From: Pseudomonadota bacterium | GTDB taxonomy: Bacteria > Bdellovibrionota > Bdellovibrionia > Bdellovibrionales > JACTMU01 | Length of the DNA: 64,000 nucleotides | NCBI GenBank assembly: GCA_014584465.1 | Contig: JACTMU010000081.1 | Coordinates: forward strand, 1 to 64,000 | Direction: 5' to 3' | Shown here: one piece after another, positions 1 through 9,800 of the stretch | How the letters are laid out: each line of letters starts with the position of its first letter | How positions within the stretch are numbered: the stretch's first letter is position 1 | Program-made: the position numbers and the translations under genes | The notes under the pieces: generated by a model | Told to the model about the DNA's origin: nothing | Database searches by the model: none | The model's input: the letters and a program-made list of their open reading frames with translations, nothing else

Positions 1-96
1 GAGTTAGCGCCTCTGGCTAGCCCTTCGTCGGCCCGCCTCGGTATAAGAAAAACTTATCAAAATCGATCAAAAAGCGAATTACCGGACAGCCCCTAC
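1..96. repeat. MITE-like inverted-repeat element, copy A (cut by window edge)
   Basis: The first ~93 bases match one half of the elements near 26.4, 48.4 and 50.5 kb. They contain the central GGCTAGCC palindrome, the GTATAAGAAAAACTTAT arm segment and the terminal CCGGACAGCCCC. The other arm lies before the window. TACCTA follows the terminal CCCC, in the place where the other copies carry a TACNTA direct repeat. That hexamer overlaps the stop codon of the mscS-like gene. No transposase is encoded. Confidence 0.75.
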
Positions 97-1422
97 CTAG
101 AAAACATCTTCTCCTTGATCGGGAAGATCGGACTCGCGCGCTTGCCGATTTAGCTCAGAAGCTTCCGCTCGAACTTCATCAATCTTAGGAGTTTTGCTAG
201 TCACAGGCTCAATTTGTTGCTTGGCATTAGAAATCGCTTCACGCCCGATTTCTAATCGATTGGTGAAAACAACCTCACGGTGTGGATCGGGAAATCGAAA
301 ACCTTTGGCGAGAAGAATCCTTTTTACTTCCAGAAGCAAATAGCTCGAAACCTTAAAGAGGCTGACCTCGCGAACATTGAGCCAAAAGTAAACCCTGAGA
401 TTGACTGCTGACCCTCCAAGTTCATCCACTAGAACCCATGGCTCCGGATCCTTGAGGACCAGTTGACTTTGCCTCAATAGTTCTAACACTGTGATTTGCG
501 CTTCTTCTATGGAGTCACTATAATCGATACCAAATACAAAATCTCCACGCATTTTCGGATTGGCAGTCTTGTTGATAATTATGCTACTGTAAACTAAACT
601 GTTCGGGATAAGAACGTGGTTTCCCGTAAAATCCATAATCAAAGTGGAGCGCGAAGTCACCTGTTGGACGATGCCTTCGACATTTCCAATAGTCACCCAA
701 TCGCTCGGGCGAAAAGGTTTTTTTACACTTAGAAAAATACTCGCAGCATAGTCTTCAAAAATATTTTTTAATCCCAGACCAAGTACCAAACCAAAGAGAC
801 CAGTTCCACCCATAATCGTGAAGGCTAGTCCCGTGAGGCCTGAAATTTTTAATGCCAAATAGAGTCCCACTAACAACACGGGAATTGCGAGCGCTTTAGC
901 TATTACATTCAAGAGCAAAAGACTCGAAATCCGGGCCGCAAACACTCTTCGAATTCCAAGAAATACGATAAAAAAAATCAAGAAAAAGAGAATAAGAACA
1001 ACGAGCGCCAAAACAATCGTAGGAAGGTGGTGCATTGCCATTTCTGTGAGCCGCCCTATCTCTTCACGAGCGAGAGTGAGGTCAAAAATCTTCTTTGTGT
1101 GGCTCGTGATTTGATTTTGAACAGCCACTACACCATCTAGCCGCGAAGCTAAATCTCCCACCCATTCAATCTGGTGGTCCTCATCGACTATGCCTGACAA
1201 AATTACGACCCCAGAGAGGACTTGGACTTTCACATGATCATAATTACCTACTGCTGCAAGTATTTCGCTCAATCGTCGTTCGATCTTTTTGTCCGATGTG
1301 ATCTCTTCTACCGCAATCGGCTTAAGAGATCGGCTTGGAATGGATGAAGGTTCTTGAGCATAAAGCATCGACGAATGGGTAAAAAGAATTATCGCATAAG
1401 GACCAAGCCATTTTCTTATCAT
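97..1422 (-). CDS. BON-domain small-conductance mechanosensitive channel (MscS family)
   Basis: This is a predicted inner-membrane mechanosensitive channel. A signal-like N-terminus (IRKWLGPYAIILFTHSS) is followed by a BON-type domain at about residues 45-115. Three hydrophobic segments at about 135-225 lead into an MscS beta domain, with GLGLKNIFEDYAASIFL and the FRPSDWVTIGNVEGIV region. BON domains are periplasmic lipid-binding modules, so the channel may sense envelope state; that is inference. The track start is a GTG at 1443. The ATG seven codons later has a much better ribosome site (AGGAAAGG) and is used here. The stop codon TAG lies in the hexamer flanking a MITE-like element, so the original C-terminus may have been altered by insertion. 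No partner gene is adjacent on this strand. Confidence 0.85.
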   Translation of the reverse strand: MIRKWLGPYAIILFTHSSMLYAQEPSSIPSRSLKPIAVEEITSDKKIERRLSEILAAVGNYDHVKVQVLSGVVILSGIVDEDHQIEWVGDLASRLDGVVAVQNQITSHTKKIFDLTLAREEIGRLTEMAMHHLPTIVLALVVLILFFLIFFIVFLGIRRVFAARISSLLLLNVIAKALAIPVLLVGLYLALKISGLTGLAFTIMGGTGLFGLVLGLGLKNIFEDYAASIFLSVKKPFRPSDWVTIGNVEGIVQQVTSRSTLIMDFTGNHVLIPNSLVYSSIIINKTANPKMRGDFVFGIDYSDSIEEAQITVLELLRQSQLVLKDPEPWVLVDELGGSAVNLRVYFWLNVREVSLFKVSSYLLLEVKRILLAKGFRFPDPHREVVFTNRLEIGREAISNAKQQIEPVTSKTPKIDEVRAEASELNRQARESDLPDQGEDVF

Positions 1423-1529
1423 TGCACCTTTCCTGTCAGCCACGATCTAGGATTCTAATATCGGGTATCACACAGGTTGGGAACCTAAAAGACTGGGCGC
1501 CACGCGTAACAATTAAGTGTAAAGTCAGC

Positions 1530-1761
1530 TTACGCAGATTCGGAAAGACATTCATTCAAATGACGTTTCAAACTTTCGACCTTGAGACTTGTTAAGCCTG
1601 AGATCGCTGCATGTACCTCCTGTATGATTTGCTGGTACGGTCGTTGAGAGTCGATCATTCTCTCTACGCCTTCTAATTGACCAAGTATTTTGTGAACTCG
1701 AATAACTTCAGGTGAACGAACAACCCGGGAACCCTGCTTAGTGCTTCTTTTTTAGCTCCAT
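1530..1761 (-). pseudogene. CsoR/FrmR-family metal-sensing repressor, frame broken near the start
   Basis: This gene is absent from the ORF track. In one frame the minus strand encodes HKILGQLEGVERMIDSQ followed by a HAAISGL...SLKRHLNEC core, the typical all-alpha DUF156 (CsoR/FrmR/RcnR) fold. The only ATG (1761) is one base out of frame. Removing one A from the A6 run at 1748-1753 gives a continuous 76-aa protein, slightly short for the family. The His and last Cys of the metal site are kept (RHLNEC), but the usual first Cys is Tyr (RPYQQI). It diverges from a cation ATPase gene, the usual arrangement for such a repressor. It may be a decayed gene, a sequencing error, or a gene rescued by slippage on the A run. 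Confidence 0.65.
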
Positions 1762-1801
1762 AGCGTTATGAAAGGCAGTTGCAAGATCGAGGCCACTGGC
1801 A

Positions 1802-1823
1802 TACTCCCTGTTAGTATGGGGTA
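1802..1823. promoter_or_regulatory. Possible CsoR-type operator
   Basis: TACTCCC and TGGGGTA form an imperfect inverted repeat spaced by eight bases, between the broken CsoR-like gene and the ATPase start. C/G-tract dyads of this kind bind CsoR/FrmR/RcnR repressors. The match was made by eye. Confidence 0.3.
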
Positions 1824-1918
1824 GCAATGGCTTTAGGCGCGTTGAGTGCGAAGTTGACCTTGCGTATTTGGACAGATTTACCATGCCCCTGAGACATTTT
1901 GTCAGTGGAGACGCTGTT

Positions 1919-4636
1919 ATGAACAAAAAGATTGCTTGGCACTCGCTTGAACCTGATGAGGTCGTCAGGAGACTAAAATCTAATATGGAGTACGGGCTTG
2001 CGTATGAAGTCGCAAGGGAGCATCTGCAGCAGTTTGGTTTAAATGAGTTGCCCGAGCCCAAACGACGCACTCTTTTGTCTATTTTTCTCCATCAATTTTT
2101 AAGTCCGCTCATCTACCTCCTGCTTGTGGCAGCGGCCATTGCTTTCTTTATTGGCGAAGCTCGTGATTCAATCGTCATCCTTGTCGTTTTGCTTTTAAAC
2201 GCTCTAATTGGAGCATACCAAGAGGGGCGTGCGGAGCAGTCGTTAGAAGCCCTTAGACGATTATCAAAACTAAAAACTAGAGTCTTGCGTGGAGGCCAAG
2301 AGCAGATCATCGAAGCGAGTCAAATTGTGCCAGGGGATGTCCTTGTTCTTAGTTCTGGCGACGCCGTACCTGCTGACGCAAGACTTATTGAAGCATCCAC
2401 CATTGCCGTTGCAGAAGCAGCACTAACAGGTGAATCACTTCCCGTTATTAAATCGATCTCGAAGCTTGCTGACAGTACACCACTAGCTGATCGTCAGAAT
2501 ATGATTTTTGCGGGCACCTATATTACCTCTGGCCGAGGACTCGCAGTTGTAGTTGCGACAGGAATTGACAATGAGATTGGTAAAATTGCCCATCTCGCGA
2601 CGACCACAATACAACCAAAAACTCAACTTGAACTTCGTATTCAACAATTCGGTAGATATCTCGTCGTCGCCGCCGTAAGTGTATTTTTTCTTGTCATCGG
2701 ACTTGGATTTTTACGTGGGATTCCATTCGCGCAGATATTTATGATCGCGATCAGTCAAATGGTTTCCTTGGTGCCGGAAGGATTGCCTGTGGCAATGACG
2801 ATTGCACTGGCTGTTGGCGTTCAACGAATGGCACGCAGAGGGACCGTCGTTAGGCGTCTTGCTGCTGTTGAAACTCTTGGCGCAACGACAGTTATTTGTA
2901 CCGATAAGACCGGAACCCTTACGCGAAATGAAATGGCCGTCACTGCAATCTATCTCCCGGCAGGTCAAAGGGAAGTTGCTGTGACAGGCGTTGGCTACAC
3001 GCCAGAAGGTTATTTTATGGAGCGCGAGTATAGGCTGACACCTAATGGCGACAAAACATTACAGAAATTGTTTGAAGCATGTGTTTTGTGTAATGACTCT
3101 CAACTGCTTGGCCCTGATGCTTCAAACCCTCTGTGGAAGATGATCGGTGATCCAACAGAGGGAGCACTCCTTACATTGGCAGCTAAAGGCGGGTTAGATC
3201 CTGCTTCTGTTCGCAGTAAGTATCCTAGAACCGCCGAACTTCCTTTCGGCTCAGATACAAAAATGATGGCAACTCAACATACGATAGATGGAAAGAGTGT
3301 TGTTTACCTCAAAGGCGCACCAGAAGTTTTACTAGAACTATGTGGCTCCGTTTATCACGATGGTTACATAAAGCCATTCGACGAGAGCCTACATCTTAAG
3401 ACACAGGCAGTAGCAGGTAAAATGGCCGATTCAGCTCTGCGCCTTTTGGCTGTGGGCTTTGTTCAAGATGCTTACATTGATGGATCAAAAGGCTTCACAC
3501 CCTTTTCTCAAAAGGTCACTTTAATAGGAGTGATTGGTGAAATGGACCCACCCAGAGAAGAGGTGGCCGCATCCGTTCGCGAATGTCAACGTGCGGGAAT
3601 CAGACCTGTCATGGTGACAGGCGATCATAAGGCAACAGGACTTGCCATAGCAAAGGCCCTTGGAATTAGTCAAAACAATGACCTGGCAATCGACGGCCAA
3701 GAGCTTGATCTTCTTTCTGACTCCTCTCTCGATGAAAAAATAGATCACATCAGTGTTTTTGCCAGGGTTCATCCTGCTCAGAAGTTGCGAATCGTAGAGG
3801 CCTACCAGAGAAAGGGAAATGTTGTGGCGATGACCGGAGATGGGGTTAACGATGCTCCGGCTTTAGTCTGCGCAAATGTTGGCGTTGCCATGGGGATTAC
3901 CGGAACTGAGGTCGCAAAAGAGGCGGCAAAAATTGTAATTACGGATGATAATTTCTCAACGATTGTCGCTGCAGTTTCTGAAGGACGTCTTGTTTATCAA
4001 AATATCAAGAAGCTTATTTTATTTTTATTTGTGACTTCAATAGATGAAGTTATTGTGCTTTTTCTTGCTCTAATCCTTGGTTACCCAATACCTCTGGCGG
4101 CTGTGCAAATCCTCTGGATCAATATCGTGACTGAAGGTACATTGACTGTAAATCTGATTATGGAACCAGCAGAGGGGGATGAGATGCAAAGGCCTCCGAT
4201 TCCTGTTAATCAGCCACTTTTAGATCGTGCTCTCTTGTCACGAATGCCGCTGATGGTACTGGCCTCAGTTGTCTCAACTTTTGGATGGTTCGCATTTCGC
4301 ACCTCCCAGGGAACGCCAACCGCACAAGTGCAAACGGAAACGTTCACAGTTCTTGCCGTCTGCCAATGGTTTAATGTACTCAATTGTCGTTCTGCTCTTC
4401 ATTCAGTCTTTTCTTGGGATTTATTCAGGAATTTATGGCTCATCGGCGGTCTTGTGTTGGGCAATATACTTCACTTAGCCGTGGTTTATTGGCCGCCTTT
4501 GAGTCAATTCTTTCATACAGTGCCAATTGATTCAAAGACGTTCTTTGCCATCGGAGCTGTTGCAAGTTTAGTGCTTTGGACCGAGGAGCTTCGAAAATTT
4601 ATTAATAGAAAGATTATACTAAATATGAAATCTTGA
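1919..4636 (+). CDS. P2-type cation-transporting ATPase (Ca2+/Mn2+-like)
   Basis: This is an integral-membrane ion pump of about 905 aa, full length for the P2A/P2B group. Visible parts are an N-terminal cation ATPase domain, the actuator loop LTGES, the membrane PEGLP motif, the phosphorylation motif CTDKTGTLTRNE (Asp at about residue 329), the hinge TGDGVNDAPAL, and C-terminal helices with the LWINIVTEG transport segment. PEGLP, rather than CPC, and the lack of an N-terminal metal-binding domain argue for an alkaline-earth or monovalent-type P2 pump over a Cu/Zn P1B pump. The ORF opens 17 codons earlier; the ATG at 1919 has a GGAG site at proper spacing. It is divergent from the broken CsoR-like gene, which may once have controlled it. 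The exact ion is not known. Confidence 0.9.
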   Translation: MNKKIAWHSLEPDEVVRRLKSNMEYGLAYEVAREHLQQFGLNELPEPKRRTLLSIFLHQFLSPLIYLLLVAAAIAFFIGEARDSIVILVVLLLNALIGAYQEGRAEQSLEALRRLSKLKTRVLRGGQEQIIEASQIVPGDVLVLSSGDAVPADARLIEASTIAVAEAALTGESLPVIKSISKLADSTPLADRQNMIFAGTYITSGRGLAVVVATGIDNEIGKIAHLATTTIQPKTQLELRIQQFGRYLVVAAVSVFFLVIGLGFLRGIPFAQIFMIAISQMVSLVPEGLPVAMTIALAVGVQRMARRGTVVRRLAAVETLGATTVICTDKTGTLTRNEMAVTAIYLPAGQREVAVTGVGYTPEGYFMEREYRLTPNGDKTLQKLFEACVLCNDSQLLGPDASNPLWKMIGDPTEGALLTLAAKGGLDPASVRSKYPRTAELPFGSDTKMMATQHTIDGKSVVYLKGAPEVLLELCGSVYHDGYIKPFDESLHLKTQAVAGKMADSALRLLAVGFVQDAYIDGSKGFTPFSQKVTLIGVIGEMDPPREEVAASVRECQRAGIRPVMVTGDHKATGLAIAKALGISQNNDLAIDGQELDLLSDSSLDEKIDHISVFARVHPAQKLRIVEAYQRKGNVVAMTGDGVNDAPALVCANVGVAMGITGTEVAKEAAKIVITDDNFSTIVAAVSEGRLVYQNIKKLILFLFVTSIDEVIVLFLALILGYPIPLAAVQILWINIVTEGTLTVNLIMEPAEGDEMQRPPIPVNQPLLDRALLSRMPLMVLASVVSTFGWFAFRTSQGTPTAQVQTETFTVLAVCQWFNVLNCRSALHSVFSWDLFRNLWLIGGLVLGNILHLAVVYWPPLSQFFHTVPIDSKTFFAIGAVASLVLWTEELRKFINRKIILNMKS

Positions 4637-4658
4637 AGTTTGTGAGTCCACTTACAAA

Positions 4659-4847
4659 TTATCGTCTCAGGAATTTCTCTATGAAAGGACTGACTTGCCG
4701 TAAATCCTGTGGCACATCGGGATTATCATAAATGAACTCAAATAGGTTTTTCTTCACCATCAAATCCGTGGGCATAAAGACCAATCCCTTTTCCCAAACC
4801 TCTTTGGCTTCTTTGTATTTCTTGAGGTTGTAGTAAGCAGTGCCCAT
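4659..4847 (-). pseudogene. TPR-repeat fragment
   Basis: This 62-codon remnant reads as one TPR hairpin pair (GTAYYNLKKYKEAKEVWEKG) plus a tail. The same frame continues a few codons upstream (DKFHLNETYNN) before a stop, so the piece looks like the 3' end of a larger broken TPR gene. It lies in an AT-richer patch behind the frameshifted SWIM gene and converges on the ATPase. No start site of its own stands out. Between it and 4926 nothing else is recognisable. Confidence 0.35.
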
Positions 4848-4925
4848 GTTATTGTAAGTCTCATTCAGATGGAATTTGTCTCCTGGTAATCATTCCCAAA
4901 GGAAATCTTATTACTTCTGCACACT

Positions 4926-6471
4926 CTACAAAAGTTTCTCGCCCGTTAGACATCGGAGCTCTTTAATGAACCGAGGTTTTCTTTTATTTTCTTCACTAAG
5001 GCCAGCAATGTATTGAGACCACTCTCTTTCCCGTTTTGTTTTTTGATAGAGCTTCTTTGCTTCCTTCAAGTATGAAACGGCTGTTATATAAGCTGAGGGG
5101 CTGGTCTGTGCAATTTGGTTTTCTGCCAACGAACACCAAATCTTAATAGATTCATCCGGGTATAAATTCTTAATTGCACTTGCTACTTGGATATGAGCTT
5201 GTAAATATCTCTTCTCTTTCGCTGCTTCTTTATAAAGAGACCAAAGATCCTCGATACGTTTTTCTTTCTCTGCAATATCAATCAAAACTTCATAATCAGG
5301 AAACTCTTTTTTGAAATACCTTTCCCTGGGCTGAAAGGCCTCCTTTAAAGCACCTTTGGCTGGGGCTTTCCCAGTGAACAAATAATTTAAAGCCCAAGCG
5401 CGTATCTCATCTTTATTTTTTGTTTTAATAGCGGCTTCCAGCAAATCCTGGAAAGAAGTTAAACTTGGACAAGATAAAAACTCTTCCTGCTTCAGAAGCA
5501 AAATTACAGAGTAATCTCGCAATCTCAGCTTCCAGAGCAATAAGCAATTTGTCAAATGGACTCCAAGAGCATTTCCTCAGAGCTTTAAAACCAATTTCTA
5601 GACAAGAACCCAATTGAGCGGCGGAGTCGCCGTCATCATCACAAGACTCAACATAAGAAGCAGCTTTCTTCAAAAGGAACTTCATCACATCCACTACAGC
5701 ATCATAATCGCCCTGATTTAACAAGTTTTGAAGATTCTTTGTAACTCGACTGAAATCTCCTAAATTTCCCTCACCAGACCAGTGGTTGTGCCATGCAGGT
5801 TCCGACATGATTGCCAAGATTTCCTTGCGGATGCTTGAAACGATTTGTTTTGTTTTGCCACTTGAGAGTCTTGAGCGATCCAAAAGATCTTGTCGTAAAT
5901 CGGAATGGGCTAGAGACATCTGCATGATCATCTCAACTAATTCACCTTTACTGTGCTTATCCAGATATTCCAAAATGTCTTGTCTGGGATCTGACTTTGT
6001 AGAGCGAGTTGCAGCAGATTTGGTACCTTTTTTTGATCGTTTTGGCTCGGAGAATAGATCGTCATCATCATAATCAGAGTCATCATCAAAATCGTCTTCT
6101 AGATCGTCTTGTCGTGGGCCATCTTTTAAAAGTTTAAGACCTGAGTCACTAGGTTTGGCCTCAGGAACGGTTCTCTTTTTCTTGACACAATCAACGTAGG
6201 CCAAAATCACAGCAACAGCGTGTTTGCAGCCAGAACCATAGGAGCAAGTGCAATCAGTAGAGATACCTTTTTCTCTCTTCTTGGGAAAAGAAACTAGGGT
6301 GACGTATCTTTCTGATCCTTGAACATCCGCTAACAGACCTTCAGAACAGGTTCTTAAATTTGTAACTCGTTTACTCTTAAAATAGGATTCTCCCCGCCCA
6401 AGGATGCGGGGACCAAACTTACTTTGAAGATCAGTCCAGGACATATTTTTTAAAATCTGATTCGCTTTCAT
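4926..6471 (-). pseudogene. SWIM zinc-finger protein, split by a frameshift
   Basis: Two overlapping track ORFs (5425-6471 and 4926-5555) join into one protein of about 510 aa if the frame changes once near 5465-5525. The N-terminal part holds the SWIM motif (STDCTCSYGSGCKHAVAV, CxC...CxH) at about residues 70-90. An acidic low-complexity stretch (DDFDDDSDYDDDD) and alpha-helical repeats follow. The second ORF carries on these repeats (DLLEAAIKTKNKDEIRAWAL). SWIM proteins are thought to bind DNA or protein partners; a role here is unknown. The gene has a good promoter and an AAGGTG ribosome site, so it may be recently broken, or the break may be a read error. Base composition is more AT-rich than in neighbouring genes. 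Confidence 0.7.
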
Positions 6472-6814
6472 ATTTCACCTTACAAATTCGAAGAAATCTG
6501 ATCGGAAGATATATAACTCAGGGCAATTAGTCAAAAGCAATTACCCTAAATTAAGGCACAAACAATGTCTTGAGTCGTATGAGCGATACTTAAACGGCCT
6601 CTTGGTTGCGTGAAAGTTGTAAGTCTTTCGTAGGCGGAAGCAAAGTAGCGGCTGGACTCGGGTGGTTTTTTGGGCAAAACAGTTTTTGACAACAGATAGT
6701 CTAAAGCAGAATCCGTGAATAATTGGCGGTCTGATTTCACAACATGAGGCAAAAAGACGATCTGAAGAGATCTCTCGCTAAACGATTGGCTGCAGCTGGT
6801 GCAAAGGAGGCAGC
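6472..6814. other. Intergenic region without a convincing gene
   Basis: Apart from the promoter at 6506-6534, this ~340-bp stretch holds only a 96-codon minus ORF (6546-6836) and short plus frames. None has a convincing ribosome site or recognisable domain. The end of a plus frame (RSLAKRLAAAGAKEAA, stop near 6819) looks protein-like but is interrupted upstream, so the region may contain gene remnants. Confidence 0.4.
6506..6534 (-). promoter_or_regulatory. Sigma70-type promoter for the SWIM gene
   Basis: On the minus strand TTGACT is followed after 17 bases by TATCTT, about 35 bases before the ATG of the SWIM zinc-finger gene. Confidence 0.5.
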
Positions 6815-9800
6815 CTAGTGGACGAGGTGCAGGCATCGAGATCGGATCTTTTCGGCCAGCGCGGGATCGGTGGCCTCCAAGAACTTCATGTTGGAAGAGG
6901 CGAGAAGCTCCCCAAACGGAGAGGAGCCGGACATGGACCTCCCCGAAGGGGACTTTATTTCATTCGCCTTTTTGAGCACCTGAAGCGAAAGCCATCGGTA
7001 TGCAACTGTGGCGTCTCCTTCACCCAGTCTTTCGTATTCTCTGAGCGTCTTCGACAAGAGCTCAGAGGCTTGTGAAGAGGGAGCATCAGCACGTTCCTCG
7101 ACGAGCGCAAGATAGTATCCCGAGAGGGCCTCAAATATGGGACGACTCAAATGTTCGCCGCTCTCCTCGGCCATCTCGGTGGCAAGAAGAAGAGAGGCTG
7201 ACAGAGACTCTTTGCTCTTGGCCAGATCGCTCTTTCCAAGATAGAGTTTGGCCAACTGAATCTGGTTCTTAATACGACTTTCAAACCACCACTCCCGCTT
7301 CATTGAGACACGATCCAAATCCGAGCCCACTTTGACAAAGAGACTCTCTCGCTCCTCTTTGAATTTGATGGCGAGCTCTGCACCTTCCAATTGGGACAAA
7401 AATCCCAAGAGATGCAACTTCAACCGATCACTCTTTCCATCGCTTCGGGATTCGAGCTGTCGAAGAACCTCCTTAAAGATAGAGCTGGCTTGCTCGCCTC
7501 TCTTCAATTTAAAGAGCGCATACCCGTGATTGTAGAGGACTTTGATGCGTGTCCATTCATCCAAAAGGTTTTCATATTTTCGAAGAGTCACATAAATCCT
7601 GTGGGCCTCCTCGAAGTCCTGAGCCACCGTCGCATAAAATCCTTGTTTCTCCAGCCATGCTCGATGAAAAGAGGAAGATGGATCTGGCACGCTCTCACTT
7701 AAGACCTTAAGGGCCTCCTTCGAAAGATCTGCATAGTAGAGGGAACGGGCAAAGAACCATGAAAATCTTTGGAACTCCTCAAAATGGTCAAAACCCAGCT
7801 CCCGTCTTTGGGAAAAAAAGCGGTTGGCCATAGAGTGGTTCCCTGCCCTCTGGTGAAGAAGAGCAAGATTCATCAGAGCCGTGGCTTTGACACGAACATT
7901 ATTTCGACCCAGATCAAGAGCCAACATTAAGTGACGATGAGAAAGATCAAGGACCTCTTTGTCTTGAAGAAAAAACTTTTCCAAGTAGAGATACCCGAGA
8001 AGCAGATGCCAAGTTGAAGAGGTCTGAGCTCCCTGGATCGATTCCACTCTCTTAAGAATTCCATCCATCGTGGATGGATCTCTACTCTTACCCTTTTCTT
8101 CCAAACTGAGAAGCTCGATGACGGACTCAGCAAAGGCAAGGCTCTCACCGATGACTCCTCGCTTTTTTAAGTTCTCATAGAGGCTTCCAACTTGAGCAAG
8201 CTTTCCCTCAAGTTGCTTGGAGACCAAAAAACTGTAGTGAGATTCAAGGTCATCGGTTAGAGAGAGGGCTCCATAAAAATGGCCCGATGAAGTCTGATAC
8301 CGTCCTTCTCCTAGAGTCCAATAGCCGCGCTCAATCTCCGAGGACCGATACTGTTCACGAGCGTAGATGTACTCTGAGTCTTCGGGCTCAGCAAATCTCA
8401 ACCAGTTGGTCGTGACAAACTGGGCATACTTATAATTGTCGCTCTTAATGAATTGGGTGATCGCACGAATGTAGATCGCTTTACTGAGGAAATAGTCTCC
8501 TCGATGCACATTGACCATCTTGACATGTTCTGAATAGTTGGCCCCCTTCTCGCTGTCTGAAGCTCCCATCAATTTCAAAACCCAAAGTTCCGCCTCCAGA
8601 AGAGCGCGAGTCCCGGAGTCCATCTTCTTTTGAGTTTTGACCTTCTCAGACAAGAAAAGTTCAATCTGCTGCACGCGATCTTTCCTTCGTGACAACATGG
8701 CCTCCATCTCTTCAAGAAGCCTAAATGCATAGTAGATCCTCGTCTCGTGAGAGAGCACGGAACTGTTGGCCATTTGCAAATAGGTCGACCAAAGGCTCTT
8801 TCGATCCAATTTTTTAGAGAGAAAGAGCTTATGCGCAAGTTCAAAATGGAGATGGTGCTCTATGGGGCTGGACATCACTTCGACCCTGGTTTGGACCCAT
8901 ATGCGGTGGGCACTTTGAGGACGCTCCATGACCTCATAAAGGTGACCCAACACCAGAGATTTCATCCCACTGTTTTGCTGTGATCGCAATTTAAGGTTTT
9001 CGGTTCTTCGAAGAAGACCCGAGATGTGTCGAGCACTTTTGAATGAAAGATGCCCTTGATCCCGCTCATGGCGAATCTCTTCGGAGTGTAAATAGGTCAG
9101 AAAGAGCAACCAGAATTCGTGATCCTGACCACCATTTTGTGAGTCACTCAAATGGTTCAAAATTCTCTGAACATAATAGACTGAGGCAAAATACTCCTGA
9201 GAAAAGAGGTGATTGCTCAAAAGATCCACAAAGGTTTTAAATCCACTTTGATCACAGTGGCGATGCCGAAGGACGTTGCTCATCAACACGCGGTCTTGAT
9301 AAGAGCGCAAGGTCTCATAGCCACGGCGAAGTTTTTCTAAACCCCACTCTTTAGGGATCATACCCTCTCGAGGAAGTCGATAGATGTCCAACGAGCCCTC
9401 AAACGCGCAGCTCGTATAGAGATAGGCCCCTTTCGGACTTGGAAAATTACAGTCCAGCTCTGCCGAAGTGAGCTGTTCGGGCATCCTCAATTGGTCCGTC
9501 CAAAGATCTGAAAGTTTTGAGCGGAAAAGAACACTGTGATCGTGGCCATCAATGAGACGATCACGATTGGTATCATTGAAGTAGTGGCTGAAGTAGAGAT
9601 ACTCCTCGTGGTCATCGATCGCTGCAAATCCCGAAATTCCTGGAAGGTCCCATGGAAGCTCTTTCTGCTTTAAAGAGTGTCGATCCAACAAGAACATGGT
9701 TCGTCTCAACTCTCCATGGATGGTTTGATCCTCAAAAGCGACGATGTAGCGCCCACCTTCAGCCATCGAGGGGGCCCAGATCTTCCCCCTTCGAATCACT

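Noticed and set aside
1748-1762. Programmed -1 frameshift at A AAA AAG in the CsoR-like gene
   Set aside because: The heptamer is present, but the frame needed is +1, not -1; only run-length change or transcriptional slippage would restore it.
6546-6836. 96-codon minus ORF after the propeller-TPR gene
   Set aside because: It overlaps the end of that gene, has no ribosome site and no recognisable fold; kept only as part of the intergenic description.
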